Source of the DNA: Methylophilus sp. 14
GTDB lineage: Bacteria > Pseudomonadota > Gammaproteobacteria > Burkholderiales > Methylophilaceae
Direction of reading: 5' to 3'
Assembly (NCBI RefSeq): GCF_015354345.1
Contig: NZ_JADKYS010000002.1
Span: forward strand, 186,001-250,000
Length of the DNA: 64,000 bases
Part shown: positions 24,274 through 34,509 of the stretch, piece after piece
Layout: each line of letters begins with the position of its first letter
Position numbering within the stretch: the stretch's first letter is position 1
Notes under the pieces: generated by a model
Seen by the model: the letters and a program-made list of their open reading frames with translations, nothing else
The model's database searches: none
Told to the model about the DNA's origin: nothing
Program-made: the position numbers and the translations under genes

Positions 24274-25831
24274 AATCTATGTGCCAATTGACTCGACCGC
24301 GCTGTCATTGGGGGCTGAACGCACCGCGAAAAAAATCATGCAAGAGGCGCAGGCGCGCGGTATCGAAATCACGCTGGTGCGTAACGGTTCACGCGGCTTG
24401 TTCTGGCTGGAACCGCTGGTGGAAGTTGAAACGGCGCAAGGTCGTGTCGCCTTTGGCCCGGTGCAGCCCTCCGATGTGGCTGGCTTGTTTGATGCAGAGT
24501 TTACCCAAGCGCAAGCTGATCAAGCCAAAGCGCATCCCTTGTATCTTGGCTTGACCGATGAACTGGCCTGGCTGAAAAAACAGCAACGTTTAACCTTCGC
24601 CCGCGTCGGCATCACTGACCCGCTTTCACTCGAAGATTATCTGGCGCATGACGGTTACCAAGGCCTTAAAAATGCTTTGGCCATGTCCGGCACCGATATT
24701 GTTAAAGCGGTGACCGACTCAGGGTTGCGTGGTCGTGGCGGCGCTGCTTTCCCGACCGGTATCAAGTGGAATACCGTACTCAACGCACCGGCTGAGCAGA
24801 AGTATGTGGTGTGTAACGCCGATGAAGGCGATTCCGGCACCTATTCTGACCGCATGATCATGGAAGATGATCCTTTTGTGTTGATTGAGGGCATGACCAT
24901 TGCCGGGATTGCAGTGGGGGCGACGCAAGGCTATATCTATTTGCGCAGCGAGTATCCGCATGCGCTGAAAACACTCAACGAAGCCATCCGTAAAGCCAAC
25001 CTGGCAGGCTATTTGGGCGACAATATCCAAGGCTCTGGCCACACTTTTCATCTGGAGGTACGTCGTGCTGCGGGCGCTTATGTGTGTGGTGAAGAAACCT
25101 CCTTGCTGGAAAGTCTGGAAGGTAAGCGCGGTCTGGTGCGCTTTAAACCACCATTGCCTGCGATTGAAGGCTTGTTTGGCAAACCGACCATTGTCAATAA
25201 TGTGATTTCCCTGGCGACCGTGCCGATTATCCTGGACAAGGGCGCGCAATATTATGCTGATTACGGCATGGGCCGTTCGCGCGGCACGCTGCCTATCCAG
25301 TTGGCAGGCAATTTAAAACAGACTGGCCTGGTCGAGTTGGCATTTGGGGCGACCTTGCGCGAGCTACTGTATGACTATGGCGGTGGTTCTGCATCCGGGC
25401 GTCCGATTCGTGCCGTGCAAGTGGGCGGCCCATTAGGGGCTTACCTGCCGGAGAGCCAGTTTGATACGCCGCTGGATTACGAAGCATTCACCAAGATTTG
25501 GGCCGTACTCGGCCATGGCGGCATTGTGGCGTTTGATGACAGTGTCGATATGGCCAAAATGGCGCGCTACGCCTTTGAGTTTTGTGCCGTTGAAAGTTGC
25601 GGCAAATGCACGCCGTGCCGCATTGGTTCGACGCGCGGCGTTGAGGTGATGGACAAGATTGTGCTGGGTAAAAATCACCCGCAAAATGTGCAGTTACTGC
25701 GCGATTTGTCCGACACCATGCTCAATGGTTCTTTGTGCGCACTAGGCGGCATGACGCCTTACCCGGTGCTCAGTGCCTTGAATCATTTCCCTGAAGATTT
25801 TGGTCTAAGTAATAAAGAAGCTGCTGCCTAA
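24266..25831 (+). CDS. fdsB: NAD-dependent formate dehydrogenase beta subunit FdsB
   Basis: A 521-residue flavoprotein, the NADH-generating subunit, of the NuoF family. A thioredoxin-like N-terminal domain of about 100 residues precedes the NuoF core: [16 protein letters not shown] (NAD/FMN binding), [27 protein letters not shown]-like segment ([21 protein letters not shown]). The C-terminal [4Fe-4S] site reads [12 protein letters not shown] with a fourth Cys in SLCALGG. FMN binds here and reduces NAD+. Translationally coupled to fdsG by overlap; fdsA follows after 20 bp. Confidence 0.95.
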   Translation: MVKIYVPIDSTALSLGAERTAKKIMQEAQARGIEITLVRNGSRGLFWLEPLVEVETAQGRVAFGPVQPSDVAGLFDAEFTQAQADQAKAHPLYLGLTDELAWLKKQQRLTFARVGITDPLSLEDYLAHDGYQGLKNALAMSGTDIVKAVTDSGLRGRGGAAFPTGIKWNTVLNAPAEQKYVVCNADEGDSGTYSDRMIMEDDPFVLIEGMTIAGIAVGATQGYIYLRSEYPHALKTLNEAIRKANLAGYLGDNIQGSGHTFHLEVRRAAGAYVCGEETSLLESLEGKRGLVRFKPPLPAIEGLFGKPTIVNNVISLATVPIILDKGAQYYADYGMGRSRGTLPIQLAGNLKQTGLVELAFGATLRELLYDYGGGSASGRPIRAVQVGGPLGAYLPESQFDTPLDYEAFTKIWAVLGHGGIVAFDDSVDMAKMARYAFEFCAVESCGKCTPCRIGSTRGVEVMDKIVLGKNHPQNVQLLRDLSDTMLNGSLCALGGMTPYPVLSALNHFPEDFGLSNKEAAA

Positions 25832-25851
25832 GGGCAGCAAAGGATGACGTT

Positions 25852-28773
25852 ATGGATGACATCAAATATACCTCTGCACAGCCGCAAGTCCCTAAGTACA
25901 ATGCGGATACCGATTACGGCACGCCCAAGTCTGACAGCACCACCATGGTGACGTTGAACATAGACGGTATAGACGTGACCGTGCCTGACGGCACTTCTAT
26001 CATGCATGCCGCGCAACTGGGCGGTGTGACTGTGCCCAAACTGTGTGCGACGGACTCATTGGAGCCGTTTGGCTCCTGTCGTTTGTGTCTGGTCGAGATT
26101 GAAGGCCGCCGTGGCTATCCGGCCTCCTGTACTACACCGGTGGCGCCAGGGCTCAAGGTCAAAACACAAACGCCTAAACTGGCCGATGTGCGCCGTGGCG
26201 TGATGGAGTTGTATATTTCTGATCACCCACTGGATTGTCTGACCTGTGCTGCCAATGGCGATTGCGAGCTGCAAGACATGGCGGGCGCGGTGGGGCTGCG
26301 CGAAGTACGTTATGGTTATGACGGTGAAAACCACCTCGGCCAGGCGAAAGACGAGTCTAATCCTTATTTCACCTTTGATGCGTCCAAATGTATTGTGTGC
26401 TCGCGCTGTGTACGCGCCTGTGAAGAAACCCAAGGCACATTCGCCCTGACGATTCAGGGCCGTGGCTTTGACAGCAAGGTCTCTGCCGGTGGCAAAGATT
26501 TCCTTGAGTCCGAGTGTGTGTCTTGCGGTGCCTGTGTGCAAGCCTGTCCGACCGCGACCTTGATGGAAAAAACCGTGATTGAAGCCGGTACGCCGGAGCA
26601 CAAAATCACCACCACGTGTGCGTATTGTGGCGTGGGTTGCAGTTTTGATGCCGAAATGAAAGGCGAGCAGGTTGTGCGTATGACACCGAGTAAAGAAGGT
26701 GGCGCCAACCATGGTCATAGTTGTGTAAAGGGCCGTTTTGCCTGGGGATATGCTACCCATGCTGACCGTATCATCACGCCTATGATCCGTAAAAGTATTC
26801 ATGACCCCTGGCAAAAAGTGGGTTGGGATGAGGCGTTTAATTATGCTGCCAGCGAAATCCAGCGCATTCAAGCCAAATATGGCAAAGCGTCCGTGGGCGG
26901 TATTACCTCAAGCCGCTGTACCAATGAAGAGGTATATGTCACACAAAAGCTGATTCGTGCGGTGTTTGGCACTAACAACGTAGATACTTGCGCCCGGGTT
27001 TGCCATAGCCCGACCGGTTATGGCTTGAAGCAAACCCTGGGGGAATCTGCCGGTACGCAAACGTTTGATTCCGTGATGAAGTCTGATGTTATTTTCGTGA
27101 TGGGGGCAAACCCTACCGATGGTCACCCTGTTTTTGGCTCCCTCATGAAACGCCGTCTGCGTGAAGGTGCCAAGCTGATCGTGGTCGACCCGCGTGAAAT
27201 TGACCTGGTGTCTAATTCAGCGCATGTGCGTGCCGATTACCATTTGAAGCTGCGTCCTGGCACCAATGTGGCCATGATCTCTGCCATTGCCCATGTGATT
27301 GTGACTGAGGGGTTGGTGCAGGAAGACTTTGTCAAAACGCGTTGTGAGTGGGATTCTTTCGTCGCCTGGCGTGACTTTGTCGCCAAGCCGGAAAACTCTC
27401 CTGAAGCACTGGAAAAAGAGTTGGGCGTGCCAGCGCAAGCGGTACGCGAAGCTGCACGCTTGTATGCCACCGGCGGCAACGCTGCCATTTACTACGGCTT
27501 GGGTGTCACTGAGCACAGCCAGGGCTCTACCACCGTGATGGGGATTGCCAACCTTGCCATGGCGACGGCCAACATTGGCCGCGAAGGCGTGGGTGTTAAC
27601 CCGTTACGCGGCCAAAACAACGTGCAAGGTTCTTGTGATATGGGTTCCATGCCGCATGAATTCCCAGGCTACCGCCATGTGTCTGATGACGCGACGCGCG
27701 CGCAGTTTGAGCAGGCCTGGGGTGTGAAATTAAGTGCCGACCCTGGTTTGCGTATTCCTAATATGCTGGACCTGGCGGCTGAAGGCAGTTTCAAAGCCGT
27801 GTATTGTGTCGGTGAAGATATTGCCCAGTCAGACCCAGATACCCAGCACGTGACACATGCACTGGAAAGTATGGAGTGCGTGATTGTGCAGGACTTGTTC
27901 CTCAACGAAACCGCCAAGTTTGCCCATGTGTTCTTCCCTGGCGCTTCTTTCCTTGAGAAAAATGGTACCTTTACCAATGCCGAACGCCGGATTTCACCCG
28001 TGCGTAAAGTGATGACGCCTAAGAATGGTCTCAGAGACCATGGTAATCATGAGGCTGGGATGGAAGACTGGGAAATTACAGCTAAATTCTCAGAAGCGTT
28101 GGGTTACCCTATGCATTATGCGCATGCCAGCGAAATCATGGACGAGATTGCGGCACTGACACCGACCTTCACCGGTGTCAGCTTCAAAAAACTCGATGAA
28201 CTGGGCAGTATCCAATGGCCATGTAATGAGGAAGCACCGACAGGCACGCCGACCATGCATGTCGATGAATTTGTGCGCGGTAAGGGCAAGTTCTTTATTA
28301 CCCAATATGTGCCGACCACTGAGCGCGTGAACCTGAAATATCCGTTGATCCTCACCACTGGTCGTATCTTGTCGCAATACAATGTGGGCGCACAAACCCG
28401 CCGTACCCAAAACGTGGCCTGGCATCATGAGGATGTGATTGAAATCCATCCGCACGATGCTGAAGACCGTGGCATTGCAGAAGGCGATTGGGTTGGGATT
28501 AGCAGCCGTGCAGGTCAAACCGTATTGCGTGCCAAGATTACCGAGCGTGTGCAGCCTGGTGTGGTCTATACCACCTTCCATCATCCAGAATCAGGCGCGA
28601 ATGTGATTACCACCGACAACTCAGACTGGGCAACCAATTGCCCTGAATACAAAGTCACAGCTGTACAAGTGTCCAAGGTGAATCAGTTATCTGATTGGCA
28701 GCAACATTACCGTGCATTTAGTGACACGCAAGTTGAATTGTCGGGAATGGATCCGAATACAGTTGTTTCTTGA
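25852..28773 (+). CDS. fdsA: NAD-dependent formate dehydrogenase alpha (molybdenum) subunit FdsA
   Basis: The 973-residue catalytic subunit oxidising formate to CO2. In order: an N-terminal [2Fe-2S] ferredoxin domain (Cys65, then CRLC), a His-ligated [4Fe-4S] site (HPLDCLTCAANGDCEL), two ferredoxin-type [4Fe-4S] motifs (CIVCSRCVRAC, CVSCGACVQACP), then the bis-MGD oxidoreductase with CAYCGVGC as its own [4Fe-4S] site. The molybdenum ligand is Cys384 with the catalytic His385 (ARVCHSP), so it is a Cys, not selenocysteine, enzyme. A C-terminal molydopterin dinucleotide-binding domain is complete. It needs FdhD-dependent sulfuration and MGD from MobA, both encoded beside it. Confidence 0.96.
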   Translation: MDDIKYTSAQPQVPKYNADTDYGTPKSDSTTMVTLNIDGIDVTVPDGTSIMHAAQLGGVTVPKLCATDSLEPFGSCRLCLVEIEGRRGYPASCTTPVAPGLKVKTQTPKLADVRRGVMELYISDHPLDCLTCAANGDCELQDMAGAVGLREVRYGYDGENHLGQAKDESNPYFTFDASKCIVCSRCVRACEETQGTFALTIQGRGFDSKVSAGGKDFLESECVSCGACVQACPTATLMEKTVIEAGTPEHKITTTCAYCGVGCSFDAEMKGEQVVRMTPSKEGGANHGHSCVKGRFAWGYATHADRIITPMIRKSIHDPWQKVGWDEAFNYAASEIQRIQAKYGKASVGGITSSRCTNEEVYVTQKLIRAVFGTNNVDTCARVCHSPTGYGLKQTLGESAGTQTFDSVMKSDVIFVMGANPTDGHPVFGSLMKRRLREGAKLIVVDPREIDLVSNSAHVRADYHLKLRPGTNVAMISAIAHVIVTEGLVQEDFVKTRCEWDSFVAWRDFVAKPENSPEALEKELGVPAQAVREAARLYATGGNAAIYYGLGVTEHSQGSTTVMGIANLAMATANIGREGVGVNPLRGQNNVQGSCDMGSMPHEFPGYRHVSDDATRAQFEQAWGVKLSADPGLRIPNMLDLAAEGSFKAVYCVGEDIAQSDPDTQHVTHALESMECVIVQDLFLNETAKFAHVFFPGASFLEKNGTFTNAERRISPVRKVMTPKNGLRDHGNHEAGMEDWEITAKFSEALGYPMHYAHASEIMDEIAALTPTFTGVSFKKLDELGSIQWPCNEEAPTGTPTMHVDEFVRGKGKFFITQYVPTTERVNLKYPLILTTGRILSQYNVGAQTRRTQNVAWHHEDVIEIHPHDAEDRGIAEGDWVGISSRAGQTVLRAKITERVQPGVVYTTFHHPESGANVITTDNSDWATNCPEYKVTAVQVSKVNQLSDWQQHYRAFSDTQVELSGMDPNTVVS

Positions 28774-28788
28774 TGGCAGTTGAACTTG

Positions 28789-29700
28789 ATGACCGTTGAA
28801 GTGGATGTGAAGGATTGTCCGTTGCCTGTGAGTGACGAGTGGCCGCCGATGGCCGCCGAGCAGGCAGTGAGTACACTGACGGTGACCCGTTGGCGCCAGG
28901 GCCAGTCATCTGGTTTGCTGGATGCCGTGGCAGAAGAAGTGCCAATTGCGCTGGTGTATAACGGCATTTCGCATGTGGTGATGCTGGCGACACCGGCTGA
29001 CCTTGAGGATTTTGCCTATGGTTTTTCGTTTACTGAGGGCATTATCACGCATCGTAGCCAGATTTACGGCGTGGATGCCCAAGCCTTGTTTCATGCGAAT
29101 GGACAATTGCAAGGCATAGAGTTACATATTGAATTGGCGACCGAGCAGTTTGCAGCGCTCAAGGCGCAGCGCCGCAATTTGACCGGGCGCACTGGCTGTG
29201 GTTTGTGTGGTGCCGAGAGTTTGCAACAAGTGTTTAAACAGCCCAAGTCAGCGACCAGTCCGTTGGTGACGGTGTCATCGTCAGCCATTGATGCAGCGCT
29301 GCTGGGGTTGAAATCACAGCAACGATTGCAGCAACTGACGGGTGCTACCCACGCCAGTGCGATTGCAGATGCCAGTGGGCGGGTGGTATGCGTGCGCGAG
29401 GATGTCGGCAGGCATAATGCACTGGATAAGCTGATTGGCAGCTTGTTGCGGCAGGGATGTGATTTTTCAACGTTTTGGGCCCAGCACTGGGTGTTAACCA
29501 CCAGCCGGGCCAGTTACGAAATGGTGCAAAAAGTGGCGATGTGTGGCGGGCAGACATTGATTGCCCTGTCTGCGCCCACCGCACTGGCTGTCAATCTGGC
29601 GCAGGAGTATGGATTTTTGCTGGTTGGCTTTGCCAAAATCGGGCAGTGCGTGGTGTATAGCGGCGCTTTGTCAGAAACTGACGCATGTGCGTCTTGCTAG
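28789..29700 (+). CDS. fdhD: Formate dehydrogenase accessory sulfurtransferase FdhD (FdsC)
   Basis: A protein of about 303 residues that transfers sulfur from a cysteine desulfurase to the Mo-bis-MGD cofactor before insertion in FdsA. The FdhD signature is present: PCGL-type loop GRTGCGLCGAESL with the Cys-X2-Cys pair, then GATHASAIAD, CVREDVGRHNALDKLIG, SRASYEMVQK and SAPTALAV. Start at the ATG 28789; a TTG at 28780 is in frame. It sits in the usual fdsC place between fdsA and fdsD. Confidence 0.93.
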   Translation: MTVEVDVKDCPLPVSDEWPPMAAEQAVSTLTVTRWRQGQSSGLLDAVAEEVPIALVYNGISHVVMLATPADLEDFAYGFSFTEGIITHRSQIYGVDAQALFHANGQLQGIELHIELATEQFAALKAQRRNLTGRTGCGLCGAESLQQVFKQPKSATSPLVTVSSSAIDAALLGLKSQQRLQQLTGATHASAIADASGRVVCVREDVGRHNALDKLIGSLLRQGCDFSTFWAQHWVLTTSRASYEMVQKVAMCGGQTLIALSAPTALAVNLAQEYGFLLVGFAKIGQCVVYSGALSETDACASC

Positions 29701-29715
29701 AAAGAGTGTAAGCCT

Positions 29716-29934
29716 ATGGAAGTGGAAAAACTAATCAAAATGGCCAACCAGATTGGCGACTTTTTCGAGGCGAATCCAGATGTGGAAGAGGCCAAGCTGG
29801 AGATTGCCAGCCACCTTAAAAAATTCTGGAATTCAGTGATGATTAAATCGCTGGTTGCGCATGTGCAGCAACATCAAGGGCAGGGGCTGCATCCGCGGGT
29901 GATTGCGGCTATTCAGCAACACGTACAGGCATAA
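29716..29934 (+). CDS. fdsD: Formate dehydrogenase delta subunit FdsD
   Basis: A 72-residue protein of the FdsD family, found only with the soluble NAD-dependent formate dehydrogenases. Typical sequence: KLIKMANQIGDFFEA near the start, IASHLKKFWNSVMI in the middle and HPRVIAAI at the end. In Rhodobacter and Cupriavidus it supports assembly or stability of the complex, and it is not part of the electron path. Last gene of the operon, 15 bp after fdhD. Confidence 0.92.
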   Translation: MEVEKLIKMANQIGDFFEANPDVEEAKLEIASHLKKFWNSVMIKSLVAHVQQHQGQGLHPRVIAAIQQHVQA

Positions 29935-29949
29935 ACGTTTTCAGCATGT

Positions 29950-29967
29950 GCCCATCACATGATGGGC
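29950..29967. terminator. Hairpin after fdsD
   Basis: GCCCATC-ACAT-GATGGGC, a perfect 7-bp stem between the convergent fdsD and glycosyltransferase genes, without a clear T-run on either side. Possible weak terminator. Confidence 0.4.
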
Positions 29968-30004
29968 GCTAGACAAACAGTACTGCCGAACCCCTACAGC
30001 GCTT

Positions 30005-31702
30005 TTAATGGCGTTGCAATAACCTGAAGGATTCCCGGTTCTGGCGGGTTTGCTCACCTTCCCAAATCACTCGCCATTCATCCCCTGGTAGTACATGACG
30101 CTTACCTGGCTGGTCTTCAATCAGGTATAAATCACATTGCGTAGACTTGGCTTGTTCGTGGTCTCTTGGAGGTATGACCGCATGCAGGTGTATGCCCGCA
30201 TGATAGTGCAGCAAGTCCTCTTGCGACGCGCCGATATTTTGTGCGTGGATGCAGTTGTAATGCGCTGGCAAGTGTTTGCGTAGGTCTTCAAACAGCGGCT
30301 GGTAGGTACGTGCGGCTTCTATCATTGGTAGCCACAAGCTCATGAATACCGTCCAGGCACAAGTCATGCCGATGGCCCAGTTGGTAGCGCTGGAGCGGTT
30401 GGAATGCTTGGCGCGCAACACGATGGATAGCCAAATGAGCGTTACCGCAACGGCAATTGCACCATAAAGCAGGCTGAAGCTGATGGTTTCCAGCCCCGAC
30501 AAGTAACTCAGGCGCTGATAAAGCTTCACTGGCGAGCCGTTGAGCATGGCCCACCAGCCTAGCCAGGCGATGGCAATTAAAATGCCAAACAAAATCAGGC
30601 CAAACCAGTTTAAAGCACCGGCGGCGCCGCGTTTCAGTGTTTCTATGCTGCCCGCAGCCAGCACGGTTAATGGCACTAGCAGCGGCAGTGCGCTGACCTC
30701 GCTGCGGTCACTCATGAAGCCGATCAAGATAAAAGCGATGCCGAAGAAAATCAGACCCAATTGAAAGCGGTAGGTACTGAGCACTGATTGCCTGAAGCGC
30801 CAAACGCCCCACATGGCAAACGGCAAGGCTGGCCAGGCATACCAGGCCAGCGTCCTTAAAAAGTAGCCATGATTGCCAGGCAACTGGAATTGCCATTGCG
30901 ATTGCCACCAGGCATGCCACAGGCCGGGCGCCCATTGCTGGCATAGCCAGCACCATAAGCAGATGCCGGGCATGGCCAGTAAGGTGCCCGCCAGCATGGC
31001 CCGGTAGGTGGGTTTGTGTTGACGAATGGCGGGCACGAGCAGCAGGCCAAGCACAGACAATATAATGGTGAGTGCAGGGACGACACCGCCTGCCAGAAAG
31101 GCTGTTAATAGGCCGGTGCATAGCAACCACATGGCGCGTATTGGTTTGCGCATCACCAGTGCCAGCGCGTAAAAAGCCATGGTGATGCCGCTGAGCGCAG
31201 CGACGGCAGGCATCATGGTGTGGGCACTGACGACCAGCCCCAGGCAGCCGATAAAAATAAAATTGGTTTGACGACCTACGCCCAGGTTCCATAATTCACG
31301 ACCACTGAGCCCGGTCATGATCAGGGTGACCAGCATCCAGAGGCCTACGCTGAGCCTGGCGGCATCATGCGTTGGCAGCAAAGGTGAGAGTAAATGGGCA
31401 AAACCGGTGGCTGCCCAGTAAAACAAAGGCGGTGTTTCCAGCAAGGGATGTCCGGCTGAGACCGGGGCAATCCAGTCGCCTTGCGTCCAGCTGGCAGCAG
31501 ACAGGAATGGGTGGTCGATCAGGGTTTGAATGATGCTGGCAGATTGCGATTCAAATGGCTTCCATGGCGAGTGGCCGATTAATCCGACGCATAGCCAGAT
31601 GGCGCATAGCAAAATCAGCAGATGCGTTTTTGCGCGCTCGCCGACCTTGGCGCGCGGAGTGGCCATGTTTTCTTGCCAGTCGTGATCAATGTAAAACTGC
31701 AT
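30005..31702 (-). CDS. ArnT/PMT-family membrane glycosyltransferase
   Basis: A 565-residue inner membrane protein with about 11-12 hydrophobic segments through residue 440 and a periplasmic C-terminal part of about 100 residues. After the first helix comes GLIGHSPWKPFE, which matches the WxxDE-like first periplasmic loop of GT39/GT83 enzymes (ArnT, dolichyl-phosphate mannosyltransferases) that use polyprenyl-phosphate sugars. LLETPPLFYWAATGFAHLLSPL is the following family segment. The acceptor (lipid A, protein or polysaccharide) is unknown. The ATG at 31702 is used, though an ATG at 31666 (MATPRAK) preceded by AAGAAA is equally possible. Monocistronic. Confidence 0.8.
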   Translation of the reverse strand: MQFYIDHDWQENMATPRAKVGERAKTHLLILLCAIWLCVGLIGHSPWKPFESQSASIIQTLIDHPFLSAASWTQGDWIAPVSAGHPLLETPPLFYWAATGFAHLLSPLLPTHDAARLSVGLWMLVTLIMTGLSGRELWNLGVGRQTNFIFIGCLGLVVSAHTMMPAVAALSGITMAFYALALVMRKPIRAMWLLCTGLLTAFLAGGVVPALTIILSVLGLLLVPAIRQHKPTYRAMLAGTLLAMPGICLWCWLCQQWAPGLWHAWWQSQWQFQLPGNHGYFLRTLAWYAWPALPFAMWGVWRFRQSVLSTYRFQLGLIFFGIAFILIGFMSDRSEVSALPLLVPLTVLAAGSIETLKRGAAGALNWFGLILFGILIAIAWLGWWAMLNGSPVKLYQRLSYLSGLETISFSLLYGAIAVAVTLIWLSIVLRAKHSNRSSATNWAIGMTCAWTVFMSLWLPMIEAARTYQPLFEDLRKHLPAHYNCIHAQNIGASQEDLLHYHAGIHLHAVIPPRDHEQAKSTQCDLYLIEDQPGKRHVLPGDEWRVIWEGEQTRQNRESFRLLQRH

Positions 31703-31771
31703 GGGTGAGTTGTGGGTCGCTGGATAAACGCATTCTCAGAGTGTGATATTACCCCTGAAATGCCTAGCTAT

Positions 31772-31801
31772 AAAAACAAAAAAGGCAGCCATGCTGCCTT
31801 T
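31772..31801 (-). terminator. Rho-independent terminator of rpmE
   Basis: On the minus strand AAAGGCAGC-ATG-GCTGCCTTT is followed by TTTGTTTTT, 20 bp after the rpmE stop. Confidence 0.9.
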
Positions 31802-31821
31802 CTGGACCATATTCGCCGAAA

Positions 31822-32022
31822 TTACATGCCGTATTTTTGGCGGAATTTCTCAACGCGACCAGCAGTATCCACGATCTTCTGTTTGCCAGTGTAGAACGGG
31901 TGGCATTGTGAACATACTTCAATGTTCAGGTCTTTGCCTGTGGTTGAACGGGTTTGGAATTTGTTGCCACAGCTACATGTGACGTTGATTTCCGGGTAAT
32001 TTGGGTGAATATCAGCTTTCAT
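31822..32022 (-). CDS. rpmE: 50S ribosomal protein L31
   Basis: A 66-residue ribosomal protein of the zinc-binding (C+) type. It starts [19 protein letters not shown], with Cys residues in TCSCG and [12 protein letters not shown] providing the zinc site. It sits upstream of rho in the same orientation's next block, but a terminator follows it, so it is a single-gene unit. Ribosome binding site AGAGAG precedes the ATG. Confidence 0.97.
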   Translation of the reverse strand: MKADIHPNYPEINVTCSCGNKFQTRSTTGKDLNIEVCSQCHPFYTGKQKIVDTAGRVEKFRQKYGM

Positions 32023-32126
32023 GCTTTCTCTCTAATCTTTAAGCAGTTGCAGTAAACGCGCGATTATCTATGATTTTTATTGATTTATCAATAGCTGGGT
32101 GATAAATAATTGCGTCCAGGACAGTA

Positions 32127-33386
32127 TTAGCCGCGACGCATACTGTCGAAGAAGTCGTTGTTGCTCTTGGTTGCCTTGATCTTGTCGAGTAAGAACTCCA
32201 TCGCCTCGAGGTCGTCCATTGGGTAGAGCAGTTTGCGCAATACCCAGATTTTTTGCAGCACGTCTTTGTCCAACAGCAGCTCTTCGCGGCGAGTGCCAGA
32301 TTTGTTGACGTTGATGGCTGGGTAGGTACGTTTCTCGGCCATACGTCTATCCAGATGGATTTCCATGTTGCCGGTACCTTTAAATTCTTCGTAAATCACG
32401 TCATCCATACGCGAGCCGGTATCCACCAGCGCGGTGGCGATAATCGTCAGTGAACCGCCTTCTTCCACGTTACGGGCGGCACCAAAGAAACGCTTGGGTT
32501 TTTGCAGGGCGTTAGCATCCACACCACCAGTCAATACCTTGCCGGATGATGGGATCACCGTGTTGTAAGCACGTGCCAGGCGCGTAATCGAATCCAGCAG
32601 GATCACCACGTCTTTTTTGTGCTCTACCAGGCGCTTGGCTTTCTCCAGTACCATTTCAGCCACTTGTACGTGACGGGTCGCTGGCTCATCAAACGTGGAT
32701 GCCACGACTTCACCACGTACGGAGCGTGTCATTTCTGTCACTTCTTCCGGGCGCTCGTCAATCAGCAGTACGATCATGATACAGTCAGGGTGATTGGCGG
32801 TAATCGCATGCGCAATATTCTGCAGCATGACGGTTTTACCGCTTTTCGGGCTGGCCACCAGCAGTGCGCGCTGACCTTTACCAATTGGCGCAATCATGTC
32901 GATGACGCGGCTGGTAATGTTCTCTTCGCCACGGATTTCACGTTCAAGGGTCAGTGGTACGGTTGGAAACAGCGGTGTCAGGTTTTCAAACAGGATCTTG
33001 TGCTTGGTGTTCTCAGGCGCTTCGTTGTTGACGCTATCCACTTTCACCAGGGCAAAGTAGCGCTCGCCATCTTTAGGCGTGCGGATTTCACCTTGAATAC
33101 TGTCACCCGTATGCAGGTTGAAGCGGCGGATTTGCGACGGCGACACGTAAATGTCGTCCGGGCCAGCCAGGTATGACGTATCTGGGGAGCGCAAAAAGCC
33201 GAACCCATCTGGCAATACTTCCAGCGTGCCGTCGCCAAAAATGCTGTCGCCTTTTTTTGCCTTGTTTTTCAGGATGGCAAAAATAAGGTCTTGCTTGCGC
33301 ATGCGGCTAGCATTCTCAATATCATTGGCAATGGCCATTTCGACCAGTTCGGTCACGGGGAGATGTTTAAGGTCGGATAAGTGCAT
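32127..33386 (-). CDS. rho: Transcription termination factor Rho
   Basis: A 419-residue hexameric RNA helicase that ends transcription. N-terminal Rho-N region ([13 protein letters not shown]), the RNA-binding cold-shock-like domain ([18 protein letters not shown]), Walker [12 protein letters not shown], Walker [17 protein letters not shown], and the Q/R-loop regions ([21 protein letters not shown]) are all standard. It follows trxA on the minus strand with a terminator-like hairpin between them, the typical betaproteobacterial trxA-rho order. Confidence 0.97.
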   Translation of the reverse strand: MHLSDLKHLPVTELVEMAIANDIENASRMRKQDLIFAILKNKAKKGDSIFGDGTLEVLPDGFGFLRSPDTSYLAGPDDIYVSPSQIRRFNLHTGDSIQGEIRTPKDGERYFALVKVDSVNNEAPENTKHKILFENLTPLFPTVPLTLEREIRGEENITSRVIDMIAPIGKGQRALLVASPKSGKTVMLQNIAHAITANHPDCIMIVLLIDERPEEVTEMTRSVRGEVVASTFDEPATRHVQVAEMVLEKAKRLVEHKKDVVILLDSITRLARAYNTVIPSSGKVLTGGVDANALQKPKRFFGAARNVEEGGSLTIIATALVDTGSRMDDVIYEEFKGTGNMEIHLDRRMAEKRTYPAINVNKSGTRREELLLDKDVLQKIWVLRKLLYPMDDLEAMEFLLDKIKATKSNNDFFDSMRRG

Positions 33387-33422
33387 GAGTAACTCGCTAG
33401 ACTGAGAAACGTCGGAGTGATT

Positions 33423-33459
33423 GAAAAGAAAACCCGGTTTCGCAGACTGGAAACCGGGT
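33423..33459 (-). terminator. Terminator between trxA and rho
   Basis: On the minus strand ACCCGGTTTC-N8-GAAACCGGGT is followed by TTTCTTTTC; a 10-bp stem 8 bp after the trxA stop. Rho would need read-through or its own promoter in the 36 bp that remain. Confidence 0.85.
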
Positions 33460-33466
33460 GGATAGA

Positions 33467-33793
33467 TTAAATGTTGCTGTCAATAAATGCGCTGAGTTGT
33501 GACTTGGACAGCGCACCGACTTTAGTCGCTTCTACGTTGCCATTTTTGAACAACATCAGGGTAGGAATACCACGAATACCGTATTTTGGCGGTGTATTTT
33601 GGTTATCATCAATGTTCAGTTTAGCCACTTTCAGGCGACCAGCGTATTCTTTGCTGATATCGTCCAGGATAGGTGCAATCATCTTACAAGGACCACACCA
33701 CTCTGCCCAGTAATCAACCAGGACCGGGACCGGGGATTGCAATACTTCTTGTTCAAAGCTGGCGTCGCTTAAATGGGTAATGTTATCGCTCAT
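33467..33793 (-). CDS. trxA: Thioredoxin 1
   Basis: A 108-residue cytoplasmic disulphide reductase with the standard active site [13 protein letters not shown], the buried Asp before it (LVDYWAEW) and the cis-Pro in [11 protein letters not shown]. Length is exactly the family norm. Divergent from a TlpA-like gene. Confidence 0.96.
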   Translation of the reverse strand: MSDNITHLSDASFEQEVLQSPVPVLVDYWAEWCGPCKMIAPILDDISKEYAGRLKVAKLNIDDNQNTPPKYGIRGIPTLMLFKNGNVEATKVGALSKSQLSAFIDSNI

Positions 33794-33984
33794 TATTGCC
33801 TCGTAAGAATGGTGGAGAATTTAAATCAAATCGTAGATGGATTTAAACAGAAATTTTTTGAAAGTGTGGCTAAAAATTGTTTGAATTAGTAATTTGCTGA
33901 AAGATGAAATTACCAAACGAGATAACAACTAGTATAGCAACAGTTTTCCAGCATAATCAAGTTTTTCCTTCTACGTTATTCAAT

Positions 33985-34500
33985 ATGGGGCGTATTTTGA
34001 CTAAAAACAAGGGGTCTGGCCTGCGGTCAAGGTTGTTCATGGTCATTGTGGCCTGGGTGTTGACGAGCACGATTTGGGCAGCGGCGCCGGTAGCAGGCTG
34101 GACGATGCATGATATGGCAGGTCATGTACATCAGTTGTCACAGTATTCGGGGCGTTGGGTGGTAGTCAATTACTGGGCGCCATGGTGTCCGCCTTGCCTG
34201 GAGGAAATGCCTGAACTGGTGACTTTTTATGATGCGCATGCCAAAGCGGGCGTGGTGGTGCTAGGCGTGGCTGTGCAATACGAATCCGTGCAAAGCGTGA
34301 AAAAGTATGCCGATGATATGCTGATTTCTTATCCGATCGTGCTGGGGGAGGCGCAAAAAATTGCGATACCACCCCCGGAGGTGTTGCCGACGACCTATAT
34401 TTATGCGCCGGATGGCTCGCTTTATAAAGTAAAACGCGGCGCCTTAAGCAGGCAGTGGTTGGAAAACCTGCTTAAGGAGGCCGCGTCTGCGCCTAAATAA
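33985..34500 (+). CDS. TlpA-like exported thioredoxin-fold protein
   Basis: About 171 residues with an N-terminal signal anchor (LFMVIVAWVLTSTIWAAA) and a thioredoxin/redoxin domain facing the periplasm. Active site YWAPWCPPCLEEMPEL has the CPPC-type pair seen in TlpA/ResA/CcmG proteins that reduce disulphides, for example in cytochrome c maturation. PEVLPTTYIYAPDGSLY holds the cis-Pro. Start is unsure: ATG 33985 gives a basic N-terminus before the helix, ATG 34039 has AAGG upstream, and ATG 33904 is also in frame. No ccm genes adjoin it. Confidence 0.82.
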   Translation: MGRILTKNKGSGLRSRLFMVIVAWVLTSTIWAAAPVAGWTMHDMAGHVHQLSQYSGRWVVVNYWAPWCPPCLEEMPELVTFYDAHAKAGVVVLGVAVQYESVQSVKKYADDMLISYPIVLGEAQKIAIPPPEVLPTTYIYAPDGSLYKVKRGALSRQWLENLLKEAASAPK

Positions 34501-34509
34501 GGTTTAAAA

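Noticed and set aside
26056-26871. Minus-strand frame of 271 codons inside fdsA
   Set aside because: Mirror frame of strongly conserved iron-sulfur coding sequence; no recognisable protein features.
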